NCBI GenBank assembly: GCA_038255145.1
Contig: JBBSLP010000041.1
Span: forward strand, 1-53,804
Reading direction: 5' to 3'
DNA length: 53,804 nt
Origin: WHTX01 sp038255145
GTDB taxonomy: Bacteria > Actinomycetota > Acidimicrobiia > Acidimicrobiales > CAIXPF01
Below, piece after piece: positions 16,045 to 24,866 of the stretch. The notes beneath the pieces were generated by a model. That model was not told where the DNA came from, made no database searches, and was given only the letters and a program-made list of their open reading frames with translations. Positions within the stretch are counted from its first letter, which is position 1, and the number at the start of each line of letters is the position of its first letter. The position numbers and the translations under genes are program-made.

Positions 16045-16766
16045 CGGGTCGCGGGGGCGGGTCCGAAGTCGTCCCAGCTGGGGCGCTCGGCGCCCGCCGC
16101 CGGAGCGAGGCCGACGGGCTCGTCGGGGCCGTGGTGGTGGGCGTGGGCGGCGTCGTCTCCGGTGAGCACGGCCGCGGCCAGCGCGGTGGTGATGGGCACC
16201 GACAGCACGCGGCCACGGTGGACACCTGGGTCACAGTGACGTCGTCGAGTACGCCCAGTGCCCCCACCACGATGCCGGACACGAGCAGGCCCCGCAGGTC
16301 GAGGGCGTCAGCCGTGACCCGCAGCACCTGGGCCTGCTCGTCGGCCAGGCCGGTCAGCCGGGCCGTGGTCACCACCACCATGGCCAGGGCCACGGTCACG
16401 GTCACGGCCAGGCTGACCAGGGTGCCGGCCAGAGCCACCGTCATGGCCGTGTTGACGAGCAGCACGACCCGGTCGCCCACGTGGACCTCGGGCACGTTGG
16501 TGGCGATCTCGCAGACGACGAACTCGCCGGTGCCACCCCGCTTGGGGGCCCGACGTCAGGCCCCACCGCGACCACGGTGCAGCCCGAGCGGGCCGTCGTC
16601 TCCACCAGGGCGCACCGGCTTGGCGTCAGCCCCGTCACCGTGGCGTCGACGTAGGTGGTGGGCTGGGCCCCAGGTCAGGCGCCTGGCCCCGGGGCCACAG
16701 CAGGGCAAGCCCCACCAGGGTGGCCAGCCCAACGAGCACGACCGAGCCCAACGACCACGTGCGCAT
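16045..16766 (-). pseudogene. Decayed YibE/F-family membrane protein gene
   Basis: The minus strand holds ordered fragments of one YibE/F gene in several frames. These are an N-terminal anchor (ATG at 16766; RTWSLGSVVLVGLATLVGLA), a beta segment around 16640-16560 (VTGLTPSRCALVETTARSGC), then from about 16495 PEVHVGDRVVLLV followed directly by ALAGTLVSLAV, LTGLADEQAQVL, LRGLLVSGIVVGALGVLDD and VTVTQVSTVA. A last piece (16208-~16045) reads LSVPITTALAAAVL plus a His-rich tail. Relative to intact YibE/F, the central helices and the stretch between the last two motifs are missing, and at least three frame changes are needed. It is therefore dead and abuts the 3' end of the selenoprotein gene. Confidence 0.75.
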
Positions 16767-16879
16767 GCCCGGCGACGATCGATCCATCGCCGCCTATCTT
16801 CGGCCAGGTCCCGCGGTCGGAGCGCGGAGGCGGCCGACGGCTACCTCCACCCCGGCGACGGTCGGCCCGGGGCCACCCC

Positions 16880-17383
16880 TCAGCCGGCGGCGCCTTCCTT
16901 CTTGCGTCGGGTCCACGCCTCGAGGGCTTCGTCGGCTTCGAGGGCGAAGCGGTCGAGATCGCCGTCGTCGTAGGTCCGGGTGGCCAGTTCGAGGCGGTGC
17001 CCGTTGGGGTCGTAGAAGTAGATGGAGCTGATGAAGCCGTGGTCGACAGGCCCCAACACGTCGATGCCGTGGGCCTCGAGCCGGGCCTTGGCCTCGGCCA
17101 ACTCGTCAGCCGTGTCGACCTCCAGCGCCAGGTGCTGGGCCCAGTCGGGGTTGGTCTCCTGGGCAACGTGCTCCTCCTTGCCCACGTCGAAGAAGGCCAC
17201 CCAACTGCCGTCGCCCATCTCGAAGAAGACGTGCGCGTGCGGCGCCAGCTCCCGGGTCGACGGGACCAGATCCTGCACGATGGTGTGGGCCAGCTTCAGC
17301 CCCAGCACATCGGTGTAGAACTCGGCCGTCTCCTGGGCGTCACGGCACCGGTAGGCCACGTGGTTGAGCCGTTGCACCTGCAT
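16880..17383 (-). CDS. VOC-family (glyoxalase/extradiol-dioxygenase-like) protein
   Basis: This 167-aa protein has two beta-alpha-beta-beta-beta modules of the vicinal-oxygen-chelate fold. Likely metal ligands are H8 (LNHVAYRC), H84 (AQHLALEV) and E132 (GHRLELATR), with YFYDPNGHRLEL as the classic C-terminal signature. A charged helical tail (ALEAWTRRKKEG) follows the fold. It starts with ATG at 17381-17383 and stands alone upstream of the SDR/MDR/LLM operon. VOC proteins range from lyases to dioxygenases, and the neighbouring Rieske oxygenases make a catabolic ring-cleavage or isomerase role possible but unproven. Confidence 0.85.
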   Translation of the reverse strand: MQVQRLNHVAYRCRDAQETAEFYTDVLGLKLAHTIVQDLVPSTRELAPHAHVFFEMGDGSWVAFFDVGKEEHVAQETNPDWAQHLALEVDTADELAEAKARLEAHGIDVLGPVDHGFISSIYFYDPNGHRLELATRTYDDGDLDRFALEADEALEAWTRRKKEGAAG

Positions 17384-17482
17384 GGGAACCCCCTCGATCG
17401 ACCCCCGACGAGGACGCTACGCCGGCCGGGCCCGGCCGTGTCGCCGATCTGTCCGGGTCGCCCGTCCACGACAGGCGGCGGA

Positions 17483-18292
17483 TCAGGTCAGGCCGAAGAG
17501 CTGGACCAGGTTGGGGTGCCCGGTGCTGGCGGTGACCCCGCCGTCGACCACCAGGTTGGCCCCGACCATGAAGCTGGCCTCGTCCGCGGCCACGAAGGCG
17601 ATGGCGGCGGCGATCTCCTCGGGCTGGGCGAAGCGTCCCACGGGGATGGCGGCGCAGAACACGGCGGCGATGCGCTCGTCCCCCGTGGTGGCCACCGTCA
17701 TGGGGGTGTCCACCGCACCCGGGGACACCGCGTTGACCCTGATCCCCTCGGGCGCCAGCTCGAGGGCCAGGGAGCGGGTGAAGTTGACCACCCCGGCCTT
17801 GGCTGCGTTGTAGGCGGCCATGCCTGCGTCCCCGCCGACGGCGTCGAGCGAGGCCACGTTGACGATGGCAGCCCCGCTGACCTGCCCCGATGCGATGGTT
17901 GCTCGCAGGTGGGGCAGGGCGAGCTGGCAGGCCTCGAACGTAGCCGTCAAGTTGACGTCGAGGGTTCGGTGCCAGTGCTCGGGGCGCAGCTTGTCGGTGG
18001 GGGACACCACCAGGGAACCGGCGCAGTTGACGAGGACGTCCAGCCGGCCGAAGCGCTCGACGGTGGCCGTCATCAACCCTTCGAGCTGGTCGCGCTGGGT
18101 CACGTTGGTCTGGTGGAACAGCGCCCCGGGGCCGATGGCCTCGACCGCGGCCAGGCCCTGGGCCTCTCCCCGCCCGGCGATGACCACCTTGGCCCCCTCG
18201 GACACCAGGCGGGCCGCGGTGGCCAACCCGATGCCCGATGTCCCTCCGGTGACGATGGCGACCTTGTCGGTGTAGCGACCGAGGTTGCTCAC
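17483..18292 (-). CDS. SDR-family NAD(P)-dependent oxidoreductase
   Basis: This classical short-chain dehydrogenase (269 aa) has the glycine-rich motif TGGTSGIG near residues 15-22, NCAG near 88-91, the catalytic Ser in ASLDAVGG and the YNAAK active-site Tyr/Lys. The C-terminal PGAVDTPM and VDGGVTAST are standard. The start is the GTG at 18292, whose GTGA overlaps the stop of the upstream MDR gene by 4 nt. It is the third gene of an LLM-MDR-SDR operon, likely oxidising or reducing a hydroxyl/keto group of the same substrate. A specific substrate cannot be inferred. Confidence 0.9.
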   Translation of the reverse strand: MSNLGRYTDKVAIVTGGTSGIGLATAARLVSEGAKVVIAGRGEAQGLAAVEAIGPGALFHQTNVTQRDQLEGLMTATVERFGRLDVLVNCAGSLVVSPTDKLRPEHWHRTLDVNLTATFEACQLALPHLRATIASGQVSGAAIVNVASLDAVGGDAGMAAYNAAKAGVVNFTRSLALELAPEGIRVNAVSPGAVDTPMTVATTGDERIAAVFCAAIPVGRFAQPEEIAAAIAFVAADEASFMVGANLVVDGGVTASTGHPNLVQLFGLT

Positions 18293-19323
18293 CCGGCCGA
18301 CGCTCCGGCCCCACCGGGGGCCAACACCACCCGCCCCTGGACCCGGCGGTGCTCGAGGGCGTCGAGCGCGCCGGGGACGCCGTCGAGGTCGACCACCTCG
18401 GACACGGCGGGGTCGATCTTCCCCTCGGCGAACAGGCGCAGCAGGTCCTCGTGGGCCTCGAGGGGGACCTCGGGTCGGTGCTGGTTGTAGACCCCCCAGT
18501 GCACGCCGAGGATGGTGTAGTTCTTCACCAGGATGTGGTTGGCCGGGTAGCTGGGGATCTCGCCGCTGGCGAAGCCGATGACGAGCATGCGCCCCTCCCA
18601 AGCCAACAGGCGGCGGCTGGGGGTGGCCATGGGCCCGCCCACGGGGTCGTACACGACGTCGACGCCGTGGCCGTCGGTGATGTCCATGACCCGCTCGTAG
18701 ACGTCCTCGGTGCCGTAGTCGAGGGCGTGCCCGGCCCCGAGCTCGCGGCACAGGGCCACCTTGGCCGGTCCGCCGGCGGTGGCGATGACCCGGGCCCCGG
18801 CGGCCACGCCGAGCTGGATGGCGGCCGAGCCCACCCCACTGGCCCCGGCGTGGACCAACAGCCACTCCCCCGCCTGGAGCCGGGCCCGGTGGTGCAGGGC
18901 CACGTGGGAGGTCTGGTAGGTCGAGTACAGCACGGTGGCGTCGGCGGCGGGCACCGACGCGGGCATGGGCAGGGCGGCCCGGGCCCGGATCAGGGCCTTC
19001 TCGGCGAACCCCCCGGCGGGCAGGGCGCACATGCCCGCCACCCGGTCCCCGACCGCCAGCTGCACGTCGGGCCCGATGGCCTCGACCACACCGCACGTCT
19101 CCAGGCCCGGGGTGAAGGGCACGCCGGGTCGGTCCTGGTAGATGCCCTGGCACAGGAGGATGTCGGCGAAGTTGATGGTGCCGGCCTCGACCCGCACCAG
19201 GGCCTCACCGGGCCCGGGCACGGGGACGGGCACGTCCTCGAGGCGCAGGCTGACGCTGGGGTGACCGAGCTCGCGCACGGTCCATGCCCGCATGGTGGCC
19301 GGTGTCGTCGAGGCGGCGGTCAC
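18289..19323 (-). CDS. Zinc-independent MDR (quinone-oxidoreductase-like) reductase
   Basis: This 344-aa medium-chain dehydrogenase/reductase of the NADPH:quinone oxidoreductase type has INFADILLCQGIY near the start, the cofactor motif HAGASGVGSAAIQLG near 150-164 and DVVYDPVGG. No structural-zinc Cys cluster is visible, as expected for this branch. I use the GTG at 19323, which shares GTGA with the upstream LLM stop; GTG 19335 and an internal ATG (MRAW) are alternatives. It is the middle gene of the operon. Likely reactions include enoyl reduction of CoA thioesters or quinones. Confidence 0.88.
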   Translation of the reverse strand: MTAASTTPATMRAWTVRELGHPSVSLRLEDVPVPVPGPGEALVRVEAGTINFADILLCQGIYQDRPGVPFTPGLETCGVVEAIGPDVQLAVGDRVAGMCALPAGGFAEKALIRARAALPMPASVPAADATVLYSTYQTSHVALHHRARLQAGEWLLVHAGASGVGSAAIQLGVAAGARVIATAGGPAKVALCRELGAGHALDYGTEDVYERVMDITDGHGVDVVYDPVGGPMATPSRRLLAWEGRMLVIGFASGEIPSYPANHILVKNYTILGVHWGVYNQHRPEVPLEAHEDLLRLFAEGKIDPAVSEVVDLDGVPGALDALEHRRVQGRVVLAPGGAGASAG

Positions 19324-20204
19324 CGGTCCCGCCACTGGGCGACGAGGGGGGTGAGCTGGTCGAGCAGTTCGCGGGTGTCGGCCTCGGGCTGCAGCTCGGC
19401 CGTGGGCGCGGCCAGCACCACCCGCTCCAGGCCGAGCTTGGCGAAGCGCTCGAGGCGGGATTCGGTGGGGCGCGAGAACACGAGGAGGGAGATGGGGATG
19501 GTGTCGGGGTCACGGCCGGCTTCGGCCGCCATCTGGCGGAACTTGGCGACGCCGCCCTCGACGTCGGAGCGTCCGTCCTCGTCCACGAGCATGGTGTTGA
19601 TGGGACACCAGTGGTCGGCGTACTCCGCCGCGTGCTTCAGCCCCAGGGGCCCGGAGCCGCCCAGGGCGATGGGCACCCGGCCGTTGACGGGCTTGGGGTA
19701 GACCCACGAGGGCTCGAAGCGGTCCCAGGTGCCCTCGAAGCTGGCCACCTCGCCGTCCCAGGCGGCGCGCAGGGCGGCCACCCGCTCGCGCATGGCCATG
19801 TAGCGCTTGGCGAAGGGCAGGTCAGGACGGCTGTTGCCCAACTCCTCACGGTTCCAGCCCACGCCGATGCCCAACAGGAGGCGACCCTCGCTGAGCACGT
19901 CGACCGTGGCCGTGGTGCAGGCCAGGTCCAACAGGTCGTGCTCGAGCAGCAGGCACACCCCGGTGGCCAGGATCAGATCGGTGGAGGCCACGGCGGCGGC
20001 GGCGAGGGAGGTGAGGGGGTCCATCATGTGCAGGTAGCCCCCGGGCAGGTCGCCACCGCTGGGGTAGGGCGACTGGCGCGAGGTGGGGATGTGGCTGTGC
20101 TCGGGCAGCCACACCGAGTCGAAGCCCCGCTCCTCGAGCTCGCGGGCCAACACGTCGGGCCGTACGCCCTGGGCCGAGTTCATGCAGACGAAGCCGAAGC
20201 GCAT
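19320..20204 (-). CDS. LLM-class (luciferase-like) F420-dependent oxidoreductase
   Basis: This 294-aa TIM-barrel protein of the luciferase-like monooxygenase superfamily begins MRFGFVCMNSAQG and contains LPEHSHIPTSR, the ILATGVCLLLEHD strand, GRLLLGIGVGWNREE and PIALGGSG. These are typical of actinobacterial F420-dependent LLM enzymes. ATG 20202-20204 has GAGGAA eight bases upstream. It heads the LLM-MDR-SDR operon. F420 rather than FMN use is inferred from the sub-family resemblance; the redox substrate is unknown. Confidence 0.88.
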   Translation of the reverse strand: MRFGFVCMNSAQGVRPDVLARELEERGFDSVWLPEHSHIPTSRQSPYPSGGDLPGGYLHMMDPLTSLAAAAVASTDLILATGVCLLLEHDLLDLACTTATVDVLSEGRLLLGIGVGWNREELGNSRPDLPFAKRYMAMRERVAALRAAWDGEVASFEGTWDRFEPSWVYPKPVNGRVPIALGGSGPLGLKHAAEYADHWCPINTMLVDEDGRSDVEGGVAKFRQMAAEAGRDPDTIPISLLVFSRPTESRLERFAKLGLERVVLAAPTAELQPEADTRELLDQLTPLVAQWRDR

Positions 20205-20268
20205 GGGGCGGTTCCTCGAGTGGTGGGACGGGCCCCTTCGGGTCCGCGGGCGGGTCAGGGCGGGCGAT

Positions 20269-20823
20269 CTAGAGCAGGAAGGTGAGGTTGGGGAGGGAGT
20301 CGCCGGCCGTGATCAGCTCGACGACCTTCGAGGCGATGCGCCAGGCACCGTCGACCCGGCGCAGGCGGAAGGTCACCCGGCCCGGCCACAGGCGCAGCTC
20401 GCCGGTGGACTGCACCGCCACCTCGTAGATGACCTGGTTGGCGCCCACGGTGACCTCACCGGCGGCATCGTCGACGGCCAGGACCTCGATGTTGGCCACG
20501 GTGCGGCGCATGCGCGACGCCGGGGTCTGGGCGTGACGCAGACCGGTCTGGAGCTGACGGACCCGGGTGGCCAGCCGGGTCCGGTTGTCGTTGATGTAGG
20601 ACAACCGGGTGGCGGGGTCGTAGTCGGCCCGGCCGTTGGGCACCCAGTAGTGCACGTCGTCGGCCATGAGCCCGACCCACGCCTCGTAGCGGGACTCGTC
20701 GGCCAGGCGGGCCTCGAGGAAGAGGAAGGCCTCGATCTCCCGCCGGGTGGCCTCGTCGATGCCCACCGCACCCCCCGGCCCGGACGCGTCCGCCGACACT
20801 CCCGGGAGATCGGCCGCGGTCAC
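20269..20823 (-). CDS. Ring-hydroxylating dioxygenase beta subunit
   Basis: This 184-aa protein has the small-subunit (NTF2-like) fold: IEAFLFLEARLADESRYEAWVGL, the MADDVHYWVPN motif, RMRRTVANIEVL and WRIASKVVEL. Beta subunits are structural and sometimes tune substrate range in alpha3beta3 oxygenases. The GTG start at 20823 overlaps the alpha stop by 4 nt (GTGA), so the two subunits are translationally coupled. It is the only beta subunit in the window, although three Rieske alpha genes are present. Confidence 0.9.
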   Translation of the reverse strand: MTAADLPGVSADASGPGGAVGIDEATRREIEAFLFLEARLADESRYEAWVGLMADDVHYWVPNGRADYDPATRLSYINDNRTRLATRVRQLQTGLRHAQTPASRMRRTVANIEVLAVDDAAGEVTVGANQVIYEVAVQSTGELRLWPGRVTFRLRRVDGAWRIASKVVELITAGDSLPNLTFLL

Positions 20824-22127
20824 GACCACCCCGACATGACATGGCGGTAGTGGCGCCAGAAGGCCCGGTTGGTGGTCTCGTCGGTGACGTCGCCGTGGCG
20901 GCGGCCGTCGCTGTCGGTGCGCTCGCGATCGAGGCCCCGGGACAGGTCGATCCACGCCCGTCCCCCGCCAGCACCGGCCCGGGTGGCAGGGTCGGCGCCG
21001 GAGACGGCCCAGGCCGGGCGGGACCCGGCGAACCCGGCCTGCATGCGCTCGGCCGTGACCGCGTCGTCGGGCACGATGAACCCGGCGGGCCCCATGGCCG
21101 CCTCGGACTGGCGCAGCAGGCGGCGGTTGAAGGCCTCGTCGGCCCCGTCCAACTGCACGGCGGTGTGGCGGTGCACGGTGACCCCGGGGCCCACAGGCTC
21201 GACGATGGCCAGGTTCATCTCGCCCAGGAACAGGTTGGGGAAGATGTAGGCGTGGGGCGGGCCGTCCCACAGCAGGCGCTCGGCCCGCTCGGCCCCGTAC
21301 GTCGCCGCCATGGCGTCGCAGTAGCCGGCGACCTTGGCCCGGGGGGCGCCCAGCCAGGCGAGCTCGGTCTTGTAGCTGGGGCGGAAGTCGAGCTCGAAGT
21401 GCCCGTCGCCCAGGTCGCTGGCCAGGGACTTGTTGCCACCCTCGCCGCCGAGCACGGTGTCCTCGTAGTAGGTGTCCGTGGTGCTGACCATCGACGCGTG
21501 CACCCAGCCCAGGTGGTACCCGTCGTTGTCGCTCTCCGGCCACATCTTCCAGTTGGAGGCCACCCGGTGGCCGATCCAACCCCCGTCGATGCGGATGGTG
21601 CCGGTGGGCGACAGGTCGCACAGCCGGTCGATGAGCTCGGTGCCCCCGGGGCCCAGGTGCTTGGCCAGGGGCGGGGCGTCGCCGGACACGTTGGCGAACA
21701 CGAAGCCCCGGTAGCTGTCGACCTGGCCGGGTCGGTCGAGGCCCAGGCTGGCCTTGTCACCGTGGAAGCCGCCGGGGTGGGGAACCCCCTTGAGACGGCC
21801 GTCGAGCCCGAAGGTCCAGGCGTGGTAGGTGCACTGGAACGAGCGGGCGTTGCCGGCCGCTTCCCAGCACAGGGCCGTGCCCCGGTGCGAGCAGCGGTTG
21901 GCCAGCACGTGCACGGTGTCGGTGCGGTCGCGCACCATGATGACCGGCTCCCGACCCAGCTTGCGGGTGACCCAGTCACCCCGACCCGGCACCTCGGACT
22001 CGTGGCCGACGAAGACCCAGCCCCGGGTGAAGATGCGGTCCATCTCCTCGGCGTACACGTCGGTGTCGACGTAGAGGCTGCCGTGGACCCGGTCGTCGGC
22101 GATCAGTGCCGCGTAGTTGGTGGTCAT
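20820..22127 (-). CDS. Rieske ring-hydroxylating dioxygenase alpha subunit
   Basis: This 435-aa catalytic subunit has a Rieske [2Fe-2S] site C79-x-H81 ... C99-x2-H102 (NRCSHRGTALC, CTYHAWTFGLDG) and the mononuclear iron motif N-D-G-Y-H-x4-H (DNDGYHLGWVH). Together with its beta subunit it would insert dioxygen or hydroxylate an aromatic or polycyclic ring. ATG 22125-22127 lies behind GGGGGCAGGA. No ferredoxin or reductase gene is adjacent, so electrons must come from elsewhere. It diverges from an acyl-CoA synthetase across a 133-bp intergenic region. Confidence 0.93.
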   Translation of the reverse strand: MTTNYAALIADDRVHGSLYVDTDVYAEEMDRIFTRGWVFVGHESEVPGRGDWVTRKLGREPVIMVRDRTDTVHVLANRCSHRGTALCWEAAGNARSFQCTYHAWTFGLDGRLKGVPHPGGFHGDKASLGLDRPGQVDSYRGFVFANVSGDAPPLAKHLGPGGTELIDRLCDLSPTGTIRIDGGWIGHRVASNWKMWPESDNDGYHLGWVHASMVSTTDTYYEDTVLGGEGGNKSLASDLGDGHFELDFRPSYKTELAWLGAPRAKVAGYCDAMAATYGAERAERLLWDGPPHAYIFPNLFLGEMNLAIVEPVGPGVTVHRHTAVQLDGADEAFNRRLLRQSEAAMGPAGFIVPDDAVTAERMQAGFAGSRPAWAVSGADPATRAGAGGGRAWIDLSRGLDRERTDSDGRRHGDVTDETTNRAFWRHYRHVMSGWS

Positions 22128-22260
22128 GTCCTGCCCCCAGCCACTTTGAGTACGGACACAACTGAACCTAGCTTCGAAAGGCAGGTGGGGACGAGACAAC
22201 CGACACACCGTCGGGCCACGGGGCCGCCAGCCCACCTCTGCGCAACGAGGGGACACGTCG
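22128..22260. promoter_or_regulatory. Divergent promoter region between dioxygenase and acyl-CoA synthetase genes
   Basis: This short region is visibly less GC-rich than its flanks. Back-to-back -10-like hexamers overlap: TAGGTT on the minus strand (22165-22170) and TAGCTT on the plus strand (22169-22174). A palindromic core TTCGAA (22173-22178, within CTTCGAAAG) lies on top of them, a plausible shared operator. The responsible regulator is not identified. Confidence 0.4.
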
Positions 22261-23871
22261 ATGCCGACGTTCACGCAGTCCGAGTGGCCGGCCGACACCA
22301 GCACCCCGGTCATCGAGCTCACGGTGGGTGGCCTGCTGCGCCAGATCGCCGCCGAGGCGCCCGCGCAGACGGCCCTGACCGAGGGCACGGGGGCAGCCGA
22401 CGCCCGGCGGTGGACGTTCGAGGAGCTGCTGGCCGACGCCGAGGCCGCGGCCCGGGGCCTGCTGGCCCGCTTCACCCCCGGCGAGCGGGTGGCGGTGTGG
22501 GCCCCCAACCTGCCCGAGTGGGTGGTGCTGGAGTTCGCCACCGCCCTGGCCGGTCTGACCCTGGTGACGGCGAACCCCGCCTTCCGGGCCCCCGAGCTGG
22601 CCTACGTGCTCGAACGCTCGTCGGCTTCGGGTCTGATCGTGGCCGATTCGTTCCGGGGCCACCCCATGGCCGCCATCGCCGCCGAGGTGGTGCCCACCGT
22701 GGCTACGGTGCGTGAGGTGCTGGCCATCGAGGACTGGTCGGCCCTGGTGGGCGCCGGCGACGCCACCGCCGCTCTGCCCGAGGTCAGCCCCGATGATCCC
22801 GCCCAGATCCAGTTCACCTCGGGCACGACGGGACGGCCCAAGGGCGCGGTCCTGCGCCATCGCAGCGTGGTCAACAACGGCCGCTTCTACGCCCAGCGGG
22901 CCGACGCCCCGCCCAACACGGCCTGGGTCAACCCCATGCCCATGTTCCACACCGGCGGCTGCGTGTCCTGCACCATCGGGCCCATGTGGCGGCGCATGAA
23001 CAACGTGCTGGTGAACGGCTTCGACCCCGCCCTGGTGCTGGCCCTGGTCGAGGCCGAGCAGGCGTCGACGGTGGGTGGGGTGCCGACCATGATCCTGGCC
23101 CTGCTCGAACACCCCGACCGGCCCCAGCGCAAGCTGTCCTCACTGCGCCGCATCGTGTGCGGCGGGGCCACCGTGCCCGCCGACCTGGTGCGACGCATCG
23201 AGGCCACCCTGAAGGTCGACCTCTGCATCGCCTTCGGTCAGACCGAGTCAGCCCCGGTCATCACCATGACCAAGCCCCGGGACACGCCCGAGGACAAGGC
23301 CGACACCATCGGCCAGCCCCTCCCCCAGGCCGATTGCCGCATCGTCGACCCCGCTACGGGCGAGGTCGTACCGGTGGGGGTGGCCGGGGAGATCTGCGTG
23401 CGCAGCTACCAGGTGATGGTGGGCTACGACGGCATGCCCGCGGCCACGGCCGAGGCCATCGATACCGAGGGCTTCCTGCACACCGGTGACCTGGGCTCCA
23501 TGGACGAGCGGGGCTACTTCACGGTGACGGGCCGGCTCAAGGACATGATCATCCGGGGTGGGGAGAACCTCTATCCCCGGGAGATCGAGGAGCGCCTGTT
23601 CGAGCATCCCGCGGTCAGCGACGTGGCCGTCATCGCCATCCCCGACGACCGCCTGGGCGAGCGCGTGGGTGCCGTGTTACGGCTGCTGGCCGGGATGCCC
23701 ACGCCGACGGTGACCGAACTGCGGGACTGGTGCCGGGAGGTGCTGGCCCCCTACAAGACGCCCTCGGACTGGTTCGTCGTCGACGAGTTCCCCCTCACCG
23801 GCTCGGGCAAGGTCCAGAAGTTCGCCCTGCGCGACCAGGTCGCCGCCGGCCAGCTCACCGCCCTGGTCTGA
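22261..23871 (+). CDS. Acyl-CoA synthetase (AMP-forming, class I adenylate-forming)
   Basis: This 536-aa ligase activates a carboxylic acid via an acyl-AMP to its CoA thioester. Motifs are the P-loop FTSGTTGRPKG near 183-193, the A5-like FGQTESAP, the TGD motif in LHTGDLGSMDERGYF, the hinge GRLKDMIIRGGENLYPREIE and the catalytic Lys in GSGKVQKF near the end. It has full length. It faces away from the Rieske dioxygenase pair and probably belongs to the same catabolic regulon. The segment VNPMPMFHTGGC resembles the medium/long-chain or cyclohexanecarboxylate-type branch, but chain length cannot be set. Confidence 0.92.
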   Translation: MPTFTQSEWPADTSTPVIELTVGGLLRQIAAEAPAQTALTEGTGAADARRWTFEELLADAEAAARGLLARFTPGERVAVWAPNLPEWVVLEFATALAGLTLVTANPAFRAPELAYVLERSSASGLIVADSFRGHPMAAIAAEVVPTVATVREVLAIEDWSALVGAGDATAALPEVSPDDPAQIQFTSGTTGRPKGAVLRHRSVVNNGRFYAQRADAPPNTAWVNPMPMFHTGGCVSCTIGPMWRRMNNVLVNGFDPALVLALVEAEQASTVGGVPTMILALLEHPDRPQRKLSSLRRIVCGGATVPADLVRRIEATLKVDLCIAFGQTESAPVITMTKPRDTPEDKADTIGQPLPQADCRIVDPATGEVVPVGVAGEICVRSYQVMVGYDGMPAATAEAIDTEGFLHTGDLGSMDERGYFTVTGRLKDMIIRGGENLYPREIEERLFEHPAVSDVAVIAIPDDRLGERVGAVLRLLAGMPTPTVTELRDWCREVLAPYKTPSDWFVVDEFPLTGSGKVQKFALRDQVAAGQLTALV

Positions 23872-23899
23872 GCGCCCGCCATCCCCGGCAGCCGGGCGC
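23872..23899 (+). terminator. Hairpin after the acyl-CoA synthetase
   Basis: GCGCCCG (23872-23878) and CGGGCGC (23893-23899) form a 7-bp stem with a 14-base loop, starting directly behind the stop codon. It has no U tract. Confidence 0.4.
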
Positions 23900-23949
23900 G
23901 GCTCCGGCTCACCAGCGCGGGCGGTGTGGCCGTCCTAGGGTCCGGCGCC

Positions 23950-24711
23950 ATGAGCGACGACCTGCCCGGCATCTCCGTCGAGCACCACGACCGTGTGGCC
24001 CTGATCCGCCTCCAGCGCCCCGAGAAGCGCAACGCGGTGAACGCCGCGCTGGCCGCGGGGATCGTCGATGCCGTGGCTGCGTGCCAGGACGCCGGCTGCA
24101 TCGTCATCACCGGGGACGGGCCCGCCTTCAGCGCCGGGCTCGACCTGCGCGACCTGGGCCACGCCACCCTGTCCGAGCTCGCGCCGTTCACCGCTGTCAT
24201 CCGCCGATCCAAGGTGCCGGTCATCGCCGCCGTCAACGGCCCCGCGGTGACGGGTGGGTTCGAGATCGCCCTGGCCTGCGACTTCATGGTGGCGTCGACC
24301 CGGGCGGCATTCGCCGACACCCACCTGCGGGTCGGTGTGTACCCGGGCCCGGTGCTGGTCGACCTGCCCCGCCGGGTGGGCATGGCCAAGGCCAGGGAGC
24401 TGTCCCTCACCGGCAACTTCGTAGACGCCGAGACCGCCCTGCGCATCGGCTTGGTCAACCACCTGGTCGAGCCGGACGAGCTGGTGCCCTTCTCGCTGTC
24501 ACTGGCCGCAGCCATCGCCGAGCAGGACCCGGCCATGGTCAGGGCCATGCGCCAGGACTGGGACACCACCGGCACCATGGCCTTCCACGAGGCCCACGCC
24601 GCCCACACCGCCTTCGCCGCCGAAGCCGGGTTCCGCGACTCGAGCAGCGACACCCTGCGAGCCAACGCCGATGCCGTCTTCACCCGATCACGGACCCAGC
24701 GCAGCAGCTGA
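23950..24711 (+). CDS. Enoyl-CoA hydratase/isomerase family protein
   Basis: This 253-aa crotonase-fold protein has the oxyanion-hole segments FSAGLDLRDL near 60 and NGPAVTGGFEIALACD near 95-110. The Glu equivalent to the first catalytic Glu is kept (GGFEIAL), but the second is replaced in FADTHLRVGVYPG (usual PExxxG). The reaction may therefore be isomerase or hydrolase-like rather than classical hydration. TAGGGT at 23936-23941 ends eight bases before the ATG, suggesting a very short or absent 5' leader. An upstream in-frame ATG at 23926 lies before that -10 and is unlikely to be used. A decayed SDR follows. Confidence 0.88.
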   Translation: MSDDLPGISVEHHDRVALIRLQRPEKRNAVNAALAAGIVDAVAACQDAGCIVITGDGPAFSAGLDLRDLGHATLSELAPFTAVIRRSKVPVIAAVNGPAVTGGFEIALACDFMVASTRAAFADTHLRVGVYPGPVLVDLPRRVGMAKARELSLTGNFVDAETALRIGLVNHLVEPDELVPFSLSLAAAIAEQDPAMVRAMRQDWDTTGTMAFHEAHAAHTAFAAEAGFRDSSSDTLRANADAVFTRSRTQRSS

Positions 24712-24866
24712 CCGCGCCGGCGACGCTCTCCTCCCCGGCCTGGTCCGCCTGGGCCTTCAGGCGGGCGTAGGCAACAGCCTCCAACGGCACCCACAACCGC
24801 CGACCGCCGGCCGCCCTGAAGGCCTCGCCTTGCGCCGCCGCGGCCTCGGAGGCGGTCTACCTGGTC

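Noticed and set aside
24712..24866. Minus-strand frame reading AFRAAGGRRLWVPLEAVAYARLKA as a gene end
   Set aside because: It reads plausibly but has no start, no homologue I can name, and lies in the pseudogene junction; random open frames are common at this GC content.
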